Assembly: GCA_017465095.1 (NCBI GenBank)
Contig: JAFTWX010000074.1
Location: 24,040-88,039, forward strand
DNA from: Lachnospiraceae bacterium
Lineage (GTDB): Bacteria > Bacillota > Clostridia > Lachnospirales > Lachnospiraceae
Length of the DNA: 64,000 nucleotides
Direction: 5' to 3'
Shown piece after piece: positions 43,733 to 52,366 of the stretch. Position 1 is the stretch's first letter, and every line of letters starts with the position of its first letter. The notes beneath the pieces are model-generated. The model had not been told where the DNA came from. It ran no database searches and worked only from the letters and a program-made list of their open reading frames with translations. Both the position numbers and the translations under genes were made by a program.

Positions 43733-44020
43733 TGTTTAAATACCGGGGAAGAGAAAAGATTTTTCAAAACCTTGTAAGTAGTCTTTAGAATTAGTTAAAG
43801 CCAGAATTTGTGTATTGGGACAAAAAACATCACATGTTTGAGGAACGAGAAGAAAAAGGCCTCCCTAAGCTTGCTTAGGCGGAGGCCTTTTGATTTTCGT
43901 TCCGAGTTTGATGTCTTTTTGTCCCGTATTTTACACAAATTTCGGCTTTTAGTAATTCTTAGACTATGAAGAGGAATTTGAAAAATCTTTCTCCGTCTCC
44001 GGTCTTATAAACACTATTCC
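43727..44020. repeat. Near-300-base imperfect palindrome between upp and uraA
   Basis: The sequence from the upp stop region to the uraA stop region folds back on itself around 43871/43872. Each arm, read inward, shows AATAGTGTTTA, CCGG, GAAAGATTTTTCAAA, TAGTCTWAGAATTA, AAAGCC, AATTTGTGTA, GGGACAAAAA, ACATCA, GGAACGA and AAAAGGCCTCC in the same order with small gaps, and the centre is CTAAGC tt GCTTAG. The match is not exact, and indels of a few bases occur. The outer ends include both stop codons (TAGTGTTTA follows each final codon). It carries the strong terminator of both genes. It could be a MITE-like insertion or a doubled terminator; no transposase is present. Confidence 0.85.
43853..43895. 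terminator. Bidirectional terminator for upp and uraA
   Basis: AAAGGCCTCC / GGAGGCCTTT stem with the palindromic CTAAGC tt GCTTAG inside, A-rich and T-rich flanks. It is the core of the long palindrome. Confidence 0.92.
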
Positions 44021-45330
44021 TCTTCAAATTTGTAGTCCTTGCCCGGAAGAATCGCATTCATGATAATACCTACCAGTGCACCTGTTGCAAGACCGGAAAG
44101 ACTGATGGTAACGCTTCCGATTGAAAACGCAATCGCACCGGCTGCGCTGTAGTTAATTCCGATGGCGAGAACTAAAATTAATGCTGCGATGATAACATTT
44201 CTTGAAGCCGTAAAGTCTACTTTGTTTTCTACGATATTACGAACTCCCACCGCCGAAATCATACCGTAAAGAATCAGTGAAATACCTCCCACCGTAGCTG
44301 TCGGCATCGTCTGAATCACTGCTGCAAACTTCGGACAGAAGGAGAAGAAAATAGCAAATCCTGCTGCAAGTCTGACTACAAACGGATCATAAACTTTGGA
44401 AAGATTTAACACACCGGTATTTTCTCCGTAAGTCGTGTTTGCCGGTGCTCCGAAAAGTGCTGCCACCATCGTTGCAAGACCATCTCCCAGCAATGTTCTG
44501 TGAAGACCCGGATCCTTAATATAATTTCTTCCGGTTGTAGATGAAATCGCAGAAATATCACCGATGTGTTCCACAATTGTTGCAAGTGCAATCGGCATAA
44601 TCGTGACAACCGCTGTCAGCAACTTGGAAACATCGAAATCATCTCCAAACATACCCAAAACCGTCATTTCTTTTACAATCGGGAATCCAACCCAGGATGC
44701 TTCTTTTACTGCCGTAAAATCAACCTTTCCCATACATGCTCCCACAATATAAGACACTACTACACCGATCAGAATCGGAATAATTTTTATCATACCCTTT
44801 CCGTATATATTACAAACAACAACTACAACAATAGCCGCCAAAGCAACAAGCCAATTGGTGGAACAATTGTCGATAGCTGACTGGGAAAGAGTAAGACCGA
44901 TGGCAATAATAATCGGTCCGGTCACAATCGGCGGGAAAAATTTCATAATTTTACTTGCCGAAAATAACTTGATTAACAGTGCCATGATCAGATAAATCAA
45001 TCCTGCACAAGCCACACCAAAACATGCATACGGTATCATTTCCACATTGCTGCTTCCGTCTTCCAATATCGGGGCAATGGCAAAGTATCCACCCAAAAAC
45101 GCGAAAGAAGACCCAAGAAAAGCAGGCACTTTTCTTTTCGTCAGAAGGTGGAACAAAAGTGTTCCCACACCGGCAAAGAAAAGTGTTGTTGACACATTCA
45201 GACCCGTTAAAATCGGTACCAGAACAGTTGCTCCGAACATGGCAAACATATGCTGAAGTCCCAAAATTGTGACTTTGCCCGCGCCAAGCTCTTTTGCATT
45301 ATAAATTGCTTCTTGTGTTTTGTTGCTCAT
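44014..45330 (-). CDS. uraA: Uracil permease (NCS2 family)
   Basis: 438 residues with about 14 TM spans. NCS2 signatures: LGLQHMFAMFGATVLVPILT, GSSFAFLGGYFAIAP, the conserved EHIGDISAISSTTGRN segment and GAPANTTYGENTGVL, the transport-core motif of uracil carriers (E, then GxNxxTYGEN). Imports uracil with protons. ATG 45330 with AAAAGGAG; the frame-opening Met 12 codons earlier is rejected. No PyrR-type attenuator was evident in the 147 bases upstream. Confidence 0.95.
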   Translation of the reverse strand: MSNKTQEAIYNAKELGAGKVTILGLQHMFAMFGATVLVPILTGLNVSTTLFFAGVGTLLFHLLTKRKVPAFLGSSFAFLGGYFAIAPILEDGSSNVEMIPYACFGVACAGLIYLIMALLIKLFSASKIMKFFPPIVTGPIIIAIGLTLSQSAIDNCSTNWLVALAAIVVVVVCNIYGKGMIKIIPILIGVVVSYIVGACMGKVDFTAVKEASWVGFPIVKEMTVLGMFGDDFDVSKLLTAVVTIMPIALATIVEHIGDISAISSTTGRNYIKDPGLHRTLLGDGLATMVAALFGAPANTTYGENTGVLNLSKVYDPFVVRLAAGFAIFFSFCPKFAAVIQTMPTATVGGISLILYGMISAVGVRNIVENKVDFTASRNVIIAALILVLAIGINYSAAGAIAFSIGSVTISLSGLATGALVGIIMNAILPGKDYKFEEE

Positions 45331-45477
45331 TGTTTTTTCTCCTTTTCTTTTATTATTTAATCCCATGTTAACACAGGTTGCGATTTTACAAAATATCTAT
45401 CAGGAAATATTTTTTTATTACAAATTATGATATATTTTTTTGACATAATTCTACAAAGATTAAGAGGGAGAAAACAC

Positions 45478-45711
45478 ATGATACATAAATGTCCGAACTG
45501 CACGACAGCTCTCATTTTCAATCCGGCGACCGATATACTGGAATGTTCGAGTTGCCGGAGCACATTTTCACCAAATCAATTTTCATCCGATGAGGAAATG
45601 GAAATGAATGTCTACTCCTGTACCGCCTGCGGACAGCCGACAATCGTATTTGACCGCGGCTCCTTCCGGATTTTGGATAAGAAAAATAAAATACGGAAAC
45701 CCAAATTTTAA
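45478..45711 (+). CDS. Small zinc-ribbon protein
   Basis: 77 residues. Three CxxC pairs (C5/C8, C23/C26, C48/C51), the first two forming one zinc ribbon (KCPNC...ECSSC) and the third unpaired within the sequence (CTACG). The rest is short and hydrophilic, ending KNKIRKPKF. ATG 45478 with AGAGGGAG upstream. The stop lies in the loop of its terminator. No function is known. Confidence 0.82.
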   Translation: MIHKCPNCTTALIFNPATDILECSSCRSTFSPNQFSSDEEMEMNVYSCTACGQPTIVFDRGSFRILDKKNKIRKPKF

Positions 45712-45731
45712 TTGGGTTTCCGCTTTTTTAT
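45693..45731. terminator. Terminator at the end of the small zinc-ribbon gene
   Basis: GGAAACCCAA / TTGGGTTTCC stem, six-base loop, then CGCTTTTTTA on the plus strand. It also lies just after the GH16 stop on the other strand. Confidence 0.92.
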
Positions 45732-45736
45732 GCGTA

Positions 45737-48700
45737 CTATTTTACTGTAACTTTAATCTTCACGGTCTTCTTGCCGGATTTTACGGTAATGGTTGCTTTT
45801 CCTTTCTTCTTAGCGGTAATTTTACCTTTGGAAGAAACAGTGACAACCTTCTTGTTACTTGACTTGTATGTCACTTTATCCGGAGAAGTAATCGGTGTCA
45901 ATTCTGTTTTAAGCCAAAGTGTCTCCTTCTTCTTCAATGTGACCTTTGATTTGTTCTTCAGCGTCTTATCTGTAGCTTTGTTCTTAACAACTAACTTCGT
46001 TGTTTTTACTTTCTTCTTTACTACCTTAACTTCAATTGACGCCTGCTTGCCTTTTTCAGTTGTAACTGTAATTGTTGCAGTACCAACCTTCTTGGCAGTA
46101 ATCTTACCGGTCTTTGCATTCACTGAAACTATGGACTTGTTGGAAGTCATCCATTCTTTCACCTTATCCCCGTCGGTAATTACAAGATTTGATGCAAGTG
46201 CAGAAGATTTTTTACCCTTTTGAATAGTAGTAGATTTTTTCGTAAACTCAGCTACATACTCAATATTATCTTTCGCTGCATCGTCTTTCTGCGACGGATT
46301 CTCTTCGTTTTTGTTGCTCTCCTGCGCAGCTGCACATTTTGCATATGCTGCTTCTGCATCTGTAAGAATTTTGAGAACGAATACATCTAACTGATCTTTC
46401 TGCGCGTGTGTCAATGCATTGTATGCTGCTCTTGCCTCATCGATTTTTGCCTTGGAAGCAAGTGTAACGGTTCCGATGGCATTAATTTTCTCTTTTACGG
46501 AAAGAACTTCCTTCTCATACTTGACTAAGCTGACGTTATCAAATGTAAGCTTCGCAGGTACCGCTGTTCCGTCTGTATTTAAGTTACCTAAATGAATACC
46601 AAGTGTGATTGCATCTGTTATATCCACAATCGCATCCGATATGTATTCATTAACCTCAAACGTCCACTCTATGTGCTTCTCTTCATTTGCAGGCACTGAA
46701 AAGATATTTCCGCCATACCATCCGTAGCCCGGTATTGTCATAAAGCAAGCCTTAATATCCCTTGCTTCATCGGAAGTGACATCAAAAGAAAGTGTATATG
46801 TCTGACCTTTTTCCAAAGTTAAACCGGCCTGTTGCAATGCAACCTGACCATCTTCCCCACCAATAGCAGTAACATCAACTACCATGGTTCCGTTTTCTAC
46901 ATGCTTTGTAGCTGCACCTTCGCCCCATACATTAAGATTCCAAACGGAATCATCTTCAAAGGTCGGATTCTGAATCTGGTTCACGCCATACGGAATGGAC
47001 GGAATCACAATCGCTGGCGCATCGATTTTCTCTAATACAATATCATCCATACGGATTGTGTGCTTGTCTGTAATCTGCGTACCGCCGACAGCACCCATTG
47101 TAATATTGAATACGGACTCTAAATCTGTTCCCTCTTTCATCTGGAACTCTTTCTCGATTGTCTGCCAGCTGTTAATATCACCGTCTAAGCTGATTGTCTC
47201 CTGCACATATGGTGTCCAATCATCTTTTGTTTCTGCTCTGTTACCATCTCTCTGGATTGCATAGGATACATCTCTTGCTTTATCCGATTTGATTTTAAAC
47301 GACAGTTTATACCACTGGTCTTTTTCAAGATCAACTCCGGTCTGCTTTAACTGGATTTTCCAATCTGCATCTCCGGCATCACTGATTTCAACGCTTGCAG
47401 CATTTGACTCTGTCAAAGCATCTACTCCCCAGCTTACATTTGTCGAACCGTCAGCATATGTTTCAAATCCGGCAAATCCGTCATTAAATGAACCGTTCTT
47501 GATCAATGCATTTTCAACCAGAGTCACATTATCAATGTAGTAGGTACCTTCTCCTTCAAATGTAATTGAAATTGTCTTGTCCGCCATGTCAGCAGATGTC
47601 GTAAACTCTGTGCTAAAGGAACCGTTTTCCGGTTCTACCTCATAATTCTGACCATCAAAGCCTACAGAAACAGATCCACCGTTTGCTACTTCTGCATCAA
47701 GACTTAATGCATAGTCTTTCTCTCCGCTTACAGCTACGTTACTCTGTGAAACGGTTACAGAACCTTCCGCCGGAACCACTACTTTTAATCTTCTTCCGTC
47801 TGCAAGATTTGTAACGCTGACATCCGCATTTTCCGGAATATTCCAGTAACCAAGATGCTTGTCACCTTCCTGGAACTTACCGTTGTAGATGTAGTTACCG
47901 TCCGCACGGACACCTTTTGCAGGATGATTAATGGCATCTCTTGCTGCCTCATCAATCTCTCCATTCTTTAATTTAAGAGATACATTATCAATAACAACAC
48001 TTTCTGTTGACTCTACGCCGCCCAAATTAAATTCAAATGTACAAGCTGCATCGTCTGCATTCGGCATTTTAAATTCATGTGTATATGTTTTTTTCTCTGT
48101 TGTAATTGTCTGTGTTGCGTTTAAATAAGAAGCCCAGCCATTATTCGGAGCTTTGCTGTTAACCATGATGGTTCTGTCTGCGGATGCATACGCATCATAG
48201 CTTGCCACATAGGTCTGTCCTGCTATTAACGGGACATTGGTCTGCACCAGCTGAATCGCATGGGCAGTAGCCGGATCATTCTGTGTCATGCTGATTTCTA
48301 CAGAATTTTCACTTACAACAGCGCTGCCAACACCTGCACCTGCAGTCTTAAACTGCCATCCCTCTTCTGTTGCCAGGTCTTCCGCAGCTTCAAAATCACC
48401 GTTGATTAAGTAATTTCCATCCCCATTCGGTTCACGGATAACCACTTCATTACTAGGCGCCTCCAAATTGGAATCATCATAGCTATCCTTCTGGTATACT
48501 CTTACATAATCAATCATGTACGGATTCGACACAAAAGAAGCATCGTCCGGATAACCTACCCAGCTTCCGCCGACTGCCAGATTCAAAATAACGTAGAACG
48601 GCTGGTCAAACGGTGCCGGATATGTAACTGTTCCGGCGCCCTCTGTTGTTGAATGCCAGTTTGTTGCCTCATGGAACAGCTTCCCATCAACATACCATTT

Positions 48701-49345
48701 GATACTACCCGGTTCCCACTCACATGTAAATTTGTGATACTCGCTTGAAAAATCTCCTTCACTTAACGTATAGGATCCCTGTTGCTCTGCATGCGGATTA
48801 CCATAGTGAATGGTGCCCATTGCTTTTTTTGTATTCTGACCCATGATTTCCATGATATCAATCTCACCACATCTCGGCCACTGACCATACACATTCTCAT
48901 CCGAAGCCATCAACCAAAATGCCGGTAAGTAACCCATACCTTCCGGAACCTTGACACTTGCCTCAAACATACCGTATGTAAAGTCATGTTTTCCCTGTGT
49001 ATTCACACGTCCGGATGTATAAGAGTAAGTCCCGTCTCCATTGTCTGTCTGGAGCGGAATAATAACCAGTTTACCATCTTCCACCTTAATATTCTCGGCA
49101 GAATCTACATAAGCCTGTAACTCAGCATTTACCCAGGCCGGATCATGTAATTCTACATTCCAATCCTCCCTGTTTAATTCTTCCCCGTTAAATTCATCGG
49201 CCCAAACCTGTGTATATCCGTCATAAGATAAATCTGAGCCTTCCCCAACTTCCGCTGCTTTTGTCTGCACTGGCGTAGCAGATGCAACCATAACCGCAGC
49301 CATCAAAACAACCATTGATCTTTTCCATAATTTCCTTGCTTTCAT
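45737..49345 (-). CDS. Secreted multidomain GH16 endo-beta-glucanase
   Basis: 1202 residues. A signal peptide (about 1-30, MVVLMAAVMVASATPVQTKA) precedes a GH16 laminarinase-type catalytic domain at about 40-285 with the catalytic E161-I-D-I-M-E166 (in RCGEIDIMEIMG). Three or four CBM4_9-like beta-sandwich modules follow at about 310-460, 490-610, 615-780 and 790-955, each with an LxxGQTYxLSFD-like strand. A helical spacer (about 960-1030) precedes two bacterial Ig-like (Big_2) modules at about 1040-1115 and 1130-1202, with TKLVVKNKATDKTLKNKSKV and KGKATITVKSGKKTVKIKVT. No sortase or S-layer anchor; the Lys-rich end may bind the wall. It probably degrades beta-1,3-glucans. Confidence 0.9.
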   Translation of the reverse strand: MKARKLWKRSMVVLMAAVMVASATPVQTKAAEVGEGSDLSYDGYTQVWADEFNGEELNREDWNVELHDPAWVNAELQAYVDSAENIKVEDGKLVIIPLQTDNGDGTYSYTSGRVNTQGKHDFTYGMFEASVKVPEGMGYLPAFWLMASDENVYGQWPRCGEIDIMEIMGQNTKKAMGTIHYGNPHAEQQGSYTLSEGDFSSEYHKFTCEWEPGSIKWYVDGKLFHEATNWHSTTEGAGTVTYPAPFDQPFYVILNLAVGGSWVGYPDDASFVSNPYMIDYVRVYQKDSYDDSNLEAPSNEVVIREPNGDGNYLINGDFEAAEDLATEEGWQFKTAGAGVGSAVVSENSVEISMTQNDPATAHAIQLVQTNVPLIAGQTYVASYDAYASADRTIMVNSKAPNNGWASYLNATQTITTEKKTYTHEFKMPNADDAACTFEFNLGGVESTESVVIDNVSLKLKNGEIDEAARDAINHPAKGVRADGNYIYNGKFQEGDKHLGYWNIPENADVSVTNLADGRRLKVVVPAEGSVTVSQSNVAVSGEKDYALSLDAEVANGGSVSVGFDGQNYEVEPENGSFSTEFTTSADMADKTISITFEGEGTYYIDNVTLVENALIKNGSFNDGFAGFETYADGSTNVSWGVDALTESNAASVEISDAGDADWKIQLKQTGVDLEKDQWYKLSFKIKSDKARDVSYAIQRDGNRAETKDDWTPYVQETISLDGDINSWQTIEKEFQMKEGTDLESVFNITMGAVGGTQITDKHTIRMDDIVLEKIDAPAIVIPSIPYGVNQIQNPTFEDDSVWNLNVWGEGAATKHVENGTMVVDVTAIGGEDGQVALQQAGLTLEKGQTYTLSFDVTSDEARDIKACFMTIPGYGWYGGNIFSVPANEEKHIEWTFEVNEYISDAIVDITDAITLGIHLGNLNTDGTAVPAKLTFDNVSLVKYEKEVLSVKEKINAIGTVTLASKAKIDEARAAYNALTHAQKDQLDVFVLKILTDAEAAYAKCAAAQESNKNEENPSQKDDAAKDNIEYVAEFTKKSTTIQKGKKSSALASNLVITDGDKVKEWMTSNKSIVSVNAKTGKITAKKVGTATITVTTEKGKQASIEVKVVKKKVKTTKLVVKNKATDKTLKNKSKVTLKKKETLWLKTELTPITSPDKVTYKSSNKKVVTVSSKGKITAKKKGKATITVKSGKKTVKIKVTVK

Positions 49346-49387
49346 ACCCTCTTCCTTTCTAAAAAAATCTTTTTGTATTGTAGTTTT

Positions 49388-49432
49388 ATCATAAAGAAGG
49401 GCATGTTTATATCCTTTTCATTTCTTTTTTGT
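49388..49432 (-). promoter_or_regulatory. GH16 gene promoter with the shared 22-base block
   Basis: TATGAT (49388-49393 on minus) with a weak -35 (AAGGAT, 49411-49416) at 17 bases. The weak -35 begins the 22-base block 49411-49432 that is identical to 42195-42216, but in the opposite orientation relative to the gene. Suggests activator-dependent expression. Confidence 0.5.
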
Positions 49433-49460
49433 TGCATTCGTGACATCTTGTAAAAAAACA

Positions 49461-49500
49461 AATAAAAAAAGGCAATGCCTTACGAAGCGACATTGCCTTT
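49461..49500 (-). terminator. Terminator after the 195-residue zinc-ribbon gene
   Basis: AAAGGCAATG / CATTGCCTTT hairpin followed by TTTTTTTATT on the minus strand. Confidence 0.9.
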
Positions 49501-49518
49501 CCGTCTCTCTTTGATTTT

Positions 49519-50106
49519 TTACCAGTTCACAGTTTCCTTATTCTTCATTATCATGAAACAATCCTCACAAACCATGATATCAAGTGTATCATTAATACCA
49601 TATGGTTTTAATGTTCCTCCGAGTTTATACAGGATAAATCTCGGACCGTTCGGTGTCTGCACAAGCAATTTCACGATCTGCGCCGGCTCATTGTTTATCA
49701 GTACGTTGTCATTCATGTATCCGTAAACCGTCGCCGTAATCATTTTTCCATTCTTTTTCACTTTGACATAGCGTGATATTGCTCGAATGACGATGGAAGC
49801 CGCCACAATACCTATCATCAAGAACGGAATCCCCATCAGCACCAGCCAATATTCTCCGTCAGTCACTATGGCCGCTATCAAAACTCCAACTCCGGCCATA
49901 CCAAACGCAACGGCAAATATCGCCGGAAACCACACATTCCAAAAATTGATGGATGCCGGCTTACACTCAATCACCGGATATTCCATATCCGCTTTCGCTG
50001 TATTAAGCCCTGTCGGTGTTCCGCAGTAGGAACAGATTTCCGAAACTACCGGTGCTCCGCAGGACGGGCATTTTTCTTGATCATTCATCGGTCTCATTTT
50101 CGTCAT
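49519..50106 (-). CDS. Zinc-ribbon two-TM membrane protein, function unknown
   Basis: 195 residues. A zinc ribbon (C13, C16, C25, C28) at the N-terminus, two close membrane segments at about 56-82 and 85-110, then a cytoplasmic domain with VKVKKNGKMITATVYGYMND, where a short, conserved beta domain begins (DUF3592-like region). A late pair of cysteines (C near 180 in MVCEDCFMIM) may form another site. RBS AGGAG before ATG 50106. It is 12 bases downstream of the SR-rich protein gene, so coexpressed. Confidence 0.78.
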   Translation of the reverse strand: MTKMRPMNDQEKCPSCGAPVVSEICSYCGTPTGLNTAKADMEYPVIECKPASINFWNVWFPAIFAVAFGMAGVGVLIAAIVTDGEYWLVLMGIPFLMIGIVAASIVIRAISRYVKVKKNGKMITATVYGYMNDNVLINNEPAQIVKLLVQTPNGPRFILYKLGGTLKPYGINDTLDIMVCEDCFMIMKNKETVNW

Positions 50107-50118
50107 ATTTTTTTTCTC

Positions 50119-51159
50119 CTATTCTATATGCCAAAGCTCGGATGTGTCGCCTTGGTACTTTTCCCACTGTGTATCCGACACTTCAATATACCAATCGTCA
50201 CCTTCACATTCCATCCAGCCGTAGTAGTTACTACCTGCAATATCTTCATACCAATATTGCCACAAATTCGGACTGACATCCGTATTATACCAAAGATAAC
50301 AGTCGCTGTCATAATCATAATAAGACTGCGCGCCATAATCCCAAGTAATATACTTTTCATAGTCATCCTGCTGACTGCAAATGCGATAAGTGTTCGGCGA
50401 AACTTCATCCAGATAAATTTCATCCCCGTAAATCTGTAGGTTGGTTTCCGTTTCCTCCACCTGCTCATTCTGGGACGTTTCGTAATGGATCACATCGTAG
50501 TTGTCATCTATGCTCGTTGTTCTAATGATAAAAAACGTAATAAGAATCGTGATTATCACAGGAGCAATCATGGTGGAAGCAAAAATCAGCACAAGCATCT
50601 TTATCAAATTGGGAGAAATACTCGTCCGGCCTGAATCATTTCCGATATGAACAATTTCATCAATAAAAACCGGCGTTTTATTCATTTCCGCTCCGCAGTT
50701 TTTACAGGTCGGATAAAATCCTTCCTTCCAATTTGCCTCCAATTCCGTCCCGCAAAAATCACACAAATAATGTGCTTCATAGGAACCATCCGGTTTCTTG
50801 AACGCTATGCTGTCCGCATCGTAATACTTTCCGTTTTCATCATAATAGCCTTTCTGATAAAAGACTCCCGTATTTTCGTCCGTCCACGCCTCATTGTAAA
50901 ATATGTAATCATGGTTCCTGCACTGCATAAAAACCGCTTTCGAACGGATATGTGTCGGAACTCTCGACGGCTGATTGCTTCTGGCTCTTCTCGTACCCGT
51001 CATAGATGATCTACTGTAACTGCCTCCGGATGATCTGCGGTATGAACTGCTGTGCGACGAACTGCTTCGTCTTCTGGATGAACTGCTCCTCGACCGGCTG
51101 CGTGAACTGCTCCGGCTGCGCGAGCTCCTTGAACTTGAACTTCTTCTGCTCGGCGGCAT
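50119..51159 (-). CDS. Ser/Arg-rich zinc-ribbon membrane protein, function unknown
   Basis: 346 residues with an N-terminal stretch of about 55 residues made almost only of Ser and Arg (start MPPSRRSSSSRSSRSRSSSR), like eukaryotic SR repeats. Next comes a soluble part with a zinc-ribbon-like four-cysteine block (YLCDFCGTELEAN then TCKNCGAEM), a single TM (about 190-215) and an acidic, Tyr/Trp-rich C-terminus. ATG 51159 (AGGAGG upstream) is preferred over the frame opening 28 codons earlier. It is upstream of the other zinc-ribbon membrane gene (12 bases). The SR tail may bind nucleic acid or a cell-envelope polymer; this is a guess. Confidence 0.78.
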   Translation of the reverse strand: MPPSRRSSSSRSSRSRSSSRSRSRSSSSRRRSSSSHSSSYRRSSGGSYSRSSMTGTRRARSNQPSRVPTHIRSKAVFMQCRNHDYIFYNEAWTDENTGVFYQKGYYDENGKYYDADSIAFKKPDGSYEAHYLCDFCGTELEANWKEGFYPTCKNCGAEMNKTPVFIDEIVHIGNDSGRTSISPNLIKMLVLIFASTMIAPVIITILITFFIIRTTSIDDNYDVIHYETSQNEQVEETETNLQIYGDEIYLDEVSPNTYRICSQQDDYEKYITWDYGAQSYYDYDSDCYLWYNTDVSPNLWQYWYEDIAGSNYYGWMECEGDDWYIEVSDTQWEKYQGDTSELWHIE

Positions 51160-51278
51160 ATATTTTCCTCCTATCATTGTCTTCGACAATGCATTCCTAC
51201 TTTTCTTATTATTATACAATCCGGTTTCCACTTCTTCAATCAAAGTTTCGATAAAGCAATAGACAGATTGATCATATC

Positions 51279-52061
51279 TTATCGCATGTATCTATCCACC
51301 TTTCCTTTTCCTTCTCGAATCATTTGAGCGTTATGAGTTTCAAGGTTTGATAAAACAGTTAATTCATTTATGGTTGCATAATCTCTAACATTGCTTTTTC
51401 CAGCAAGTTCCGGATTCGCATCTCTCCATGCTTTAGCCGTAAAACCAAACAATGCTACATTTAGCAAATCCGCCTCTTCTGCATATGGAAGCCATTTTAA
51501 ATCTTCTCGGAAATTATATTGTGGAATCAAATAGTTTTTTACAGCATCTGTCTGTATCAAATAATTATTTTTTGAAAGAAATCTCTTCGCATCCCATTCC
51601 AATTTCTGCAAATTGTTTTCTTCCTCTTTTAATCTTTGAAACTCTTTAATAAGATACAGTTTAAACACCGGACTGATTGCAGATGCAAATTCAAAAGCAA
51701 TATCTTTATGCGCATACGTACCTCCGTATCGCCCTCTTTTCACATAAATCCCTACTGCATTTGTATTTTCCACCCAATCCGACACGCTTAATGTAAATGT
51801 ATGTAATCCTGCTTCTTGTTTAAAGTGGTCGAATTCGACCACTTTAAATTTGGGATTATATATTTGTTCCCATGTTCCTAAGAACTCCAATGTACTTCTG
51901 TTTCTAATCCAGTTTTTTATTACATCCGCAGCACGCGAATTATCTGATTTTGCCGCTGCCATATCTGTAATACATATATAATCATCCATATCCTCAGTGG
52001 ATACAGTAACCGAAATATTCTGAACTGTAATAATTCTATTTTTTGCCATTTGTACACTCAT
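51279..52061 (-). CDS. KilA-N domain protein, phage-like
   Basis: 260 residues. The N-terminal half is a KilA-N-type DNA-binding domain, with YICITDMAAAKSDNSRAADV and IKNWIRNRSTLEFLGTWEQI and the later SVSDWVENTNAVGIYVKRGR and YAHKDIAFEFASAISPVFKL. The C-terminal half is a helical region with ITKEFQRLKEEE-like and LNVALFGFTAKAWRDANPEL segments of unknown role. KilA-N proteins are common in phages and in accessory islands. Start ATG 52061 is inside the end of the HTH gene (26-base overlap). It is followed by no related genes, so the module is isolated. Confidence 0.88.
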   Translation of the reverse strand: MSVQMAKNRIITVQNISVTVSTEDMDDYICITDMAAAKSDNSRAADVIKNWIRNRSTLEFLGTWEQIYNPKFKVVEFDHFKQEAGLHTFTLSVSDWVENTNAVGIYVKRGRYGGTYAHKDIAFEFASAISPVFKLYLIKEFQRLKEEENNLQKLEWDAKRFLSKNNYLIQTDAVKNYLIPQYNFREDLKWLPYAEEADLLNVALFGFTAKAWRDANPELAGKSNVRDYATINELTVLSNLETHNAQMIREGKGKVDRYMR

Positions 52062-52257
52062 CCTTACTTCTTTTGTCAGCCAACTTCTCCATCTGAATCT
52101 TATATGCCATCAAACGCAAAAGATACAACGGAACTCTTCTGTTTCCCAACTCCCAATCCGTCACCGTCATATAAGGAATTTCAAAGTACTCACAAAATTC
52201 TTTCCGGTTCATCCCGGTACTTTCTCTTAATTTCCTCAATTCTTCTCTTGCTTCCAT
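52036..52257 (-). CDS. Small HTH (XRE-type) regulator
   Basis: 73 residues. HTH_XRE: ELRKLRESTGMNRKEFCEYF then YMTVTDWELGNRRVPLYLLR. RBS AAGGAGG before ATG 52257. It overlaps the KilA-N gene by 26 bases. A consensus promoter and a palindrome that overlaps the RBS lie directly upstream, which suggests autorepression. Confidence 0.87.
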   Translation of the reverse strand: MEAREELRKLRESTGMNRKEFCEYFEIPYMTVTDWELGNRRVPLYLLRLMAYKIQMEKLADKRSKDECTNGKK

Positions 52258-52269
52258 AATTTCTCCTCC

Positions 52270-52317
52270 TTATGCATTGCATAAATTTATTGTATTATTG
52301 TAATAATAAATTGTCAA
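52270..52317 (-). promoter_or_regulatory. Promoter and palindromic operator of the HTH/KilA-N module
   Basis: TTGACA (52312-52317) and TACAAT (52289-52294) with 17-base spacing. Directly downstream lies the 15-base palindrome TTATGCA a TGCATAA (52270-52284), overlapping the AAGGAGG site, so a bound repressor would block initiation or, as RNA, ribosome loading. Confidence 0.82.
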
Positions 52318-52350
52318 CAAAAAACCCTCGATAAAATATTATCGAGAGTT
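52318..52350 (-). terminator. Terminator upstream of the HTH/KilA-N promoter
   Basis: CTCGATAA aata TTATCGAG hairpin (52327-52346) followed by TTTTTTG on the minus strand. It ends transcripts coming from further upstream, including the rplL-like fragment. Confidence 0.88.
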
Positions 52351-52366
52351 TCGACTATGCATTCTG

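Noticed and set aside
43727..44020. Insertion sequence between upp and uraA
   Set aside because: Too short for a transposase and no coding frame; only a non-autonomous MITE-like origin remains possible.
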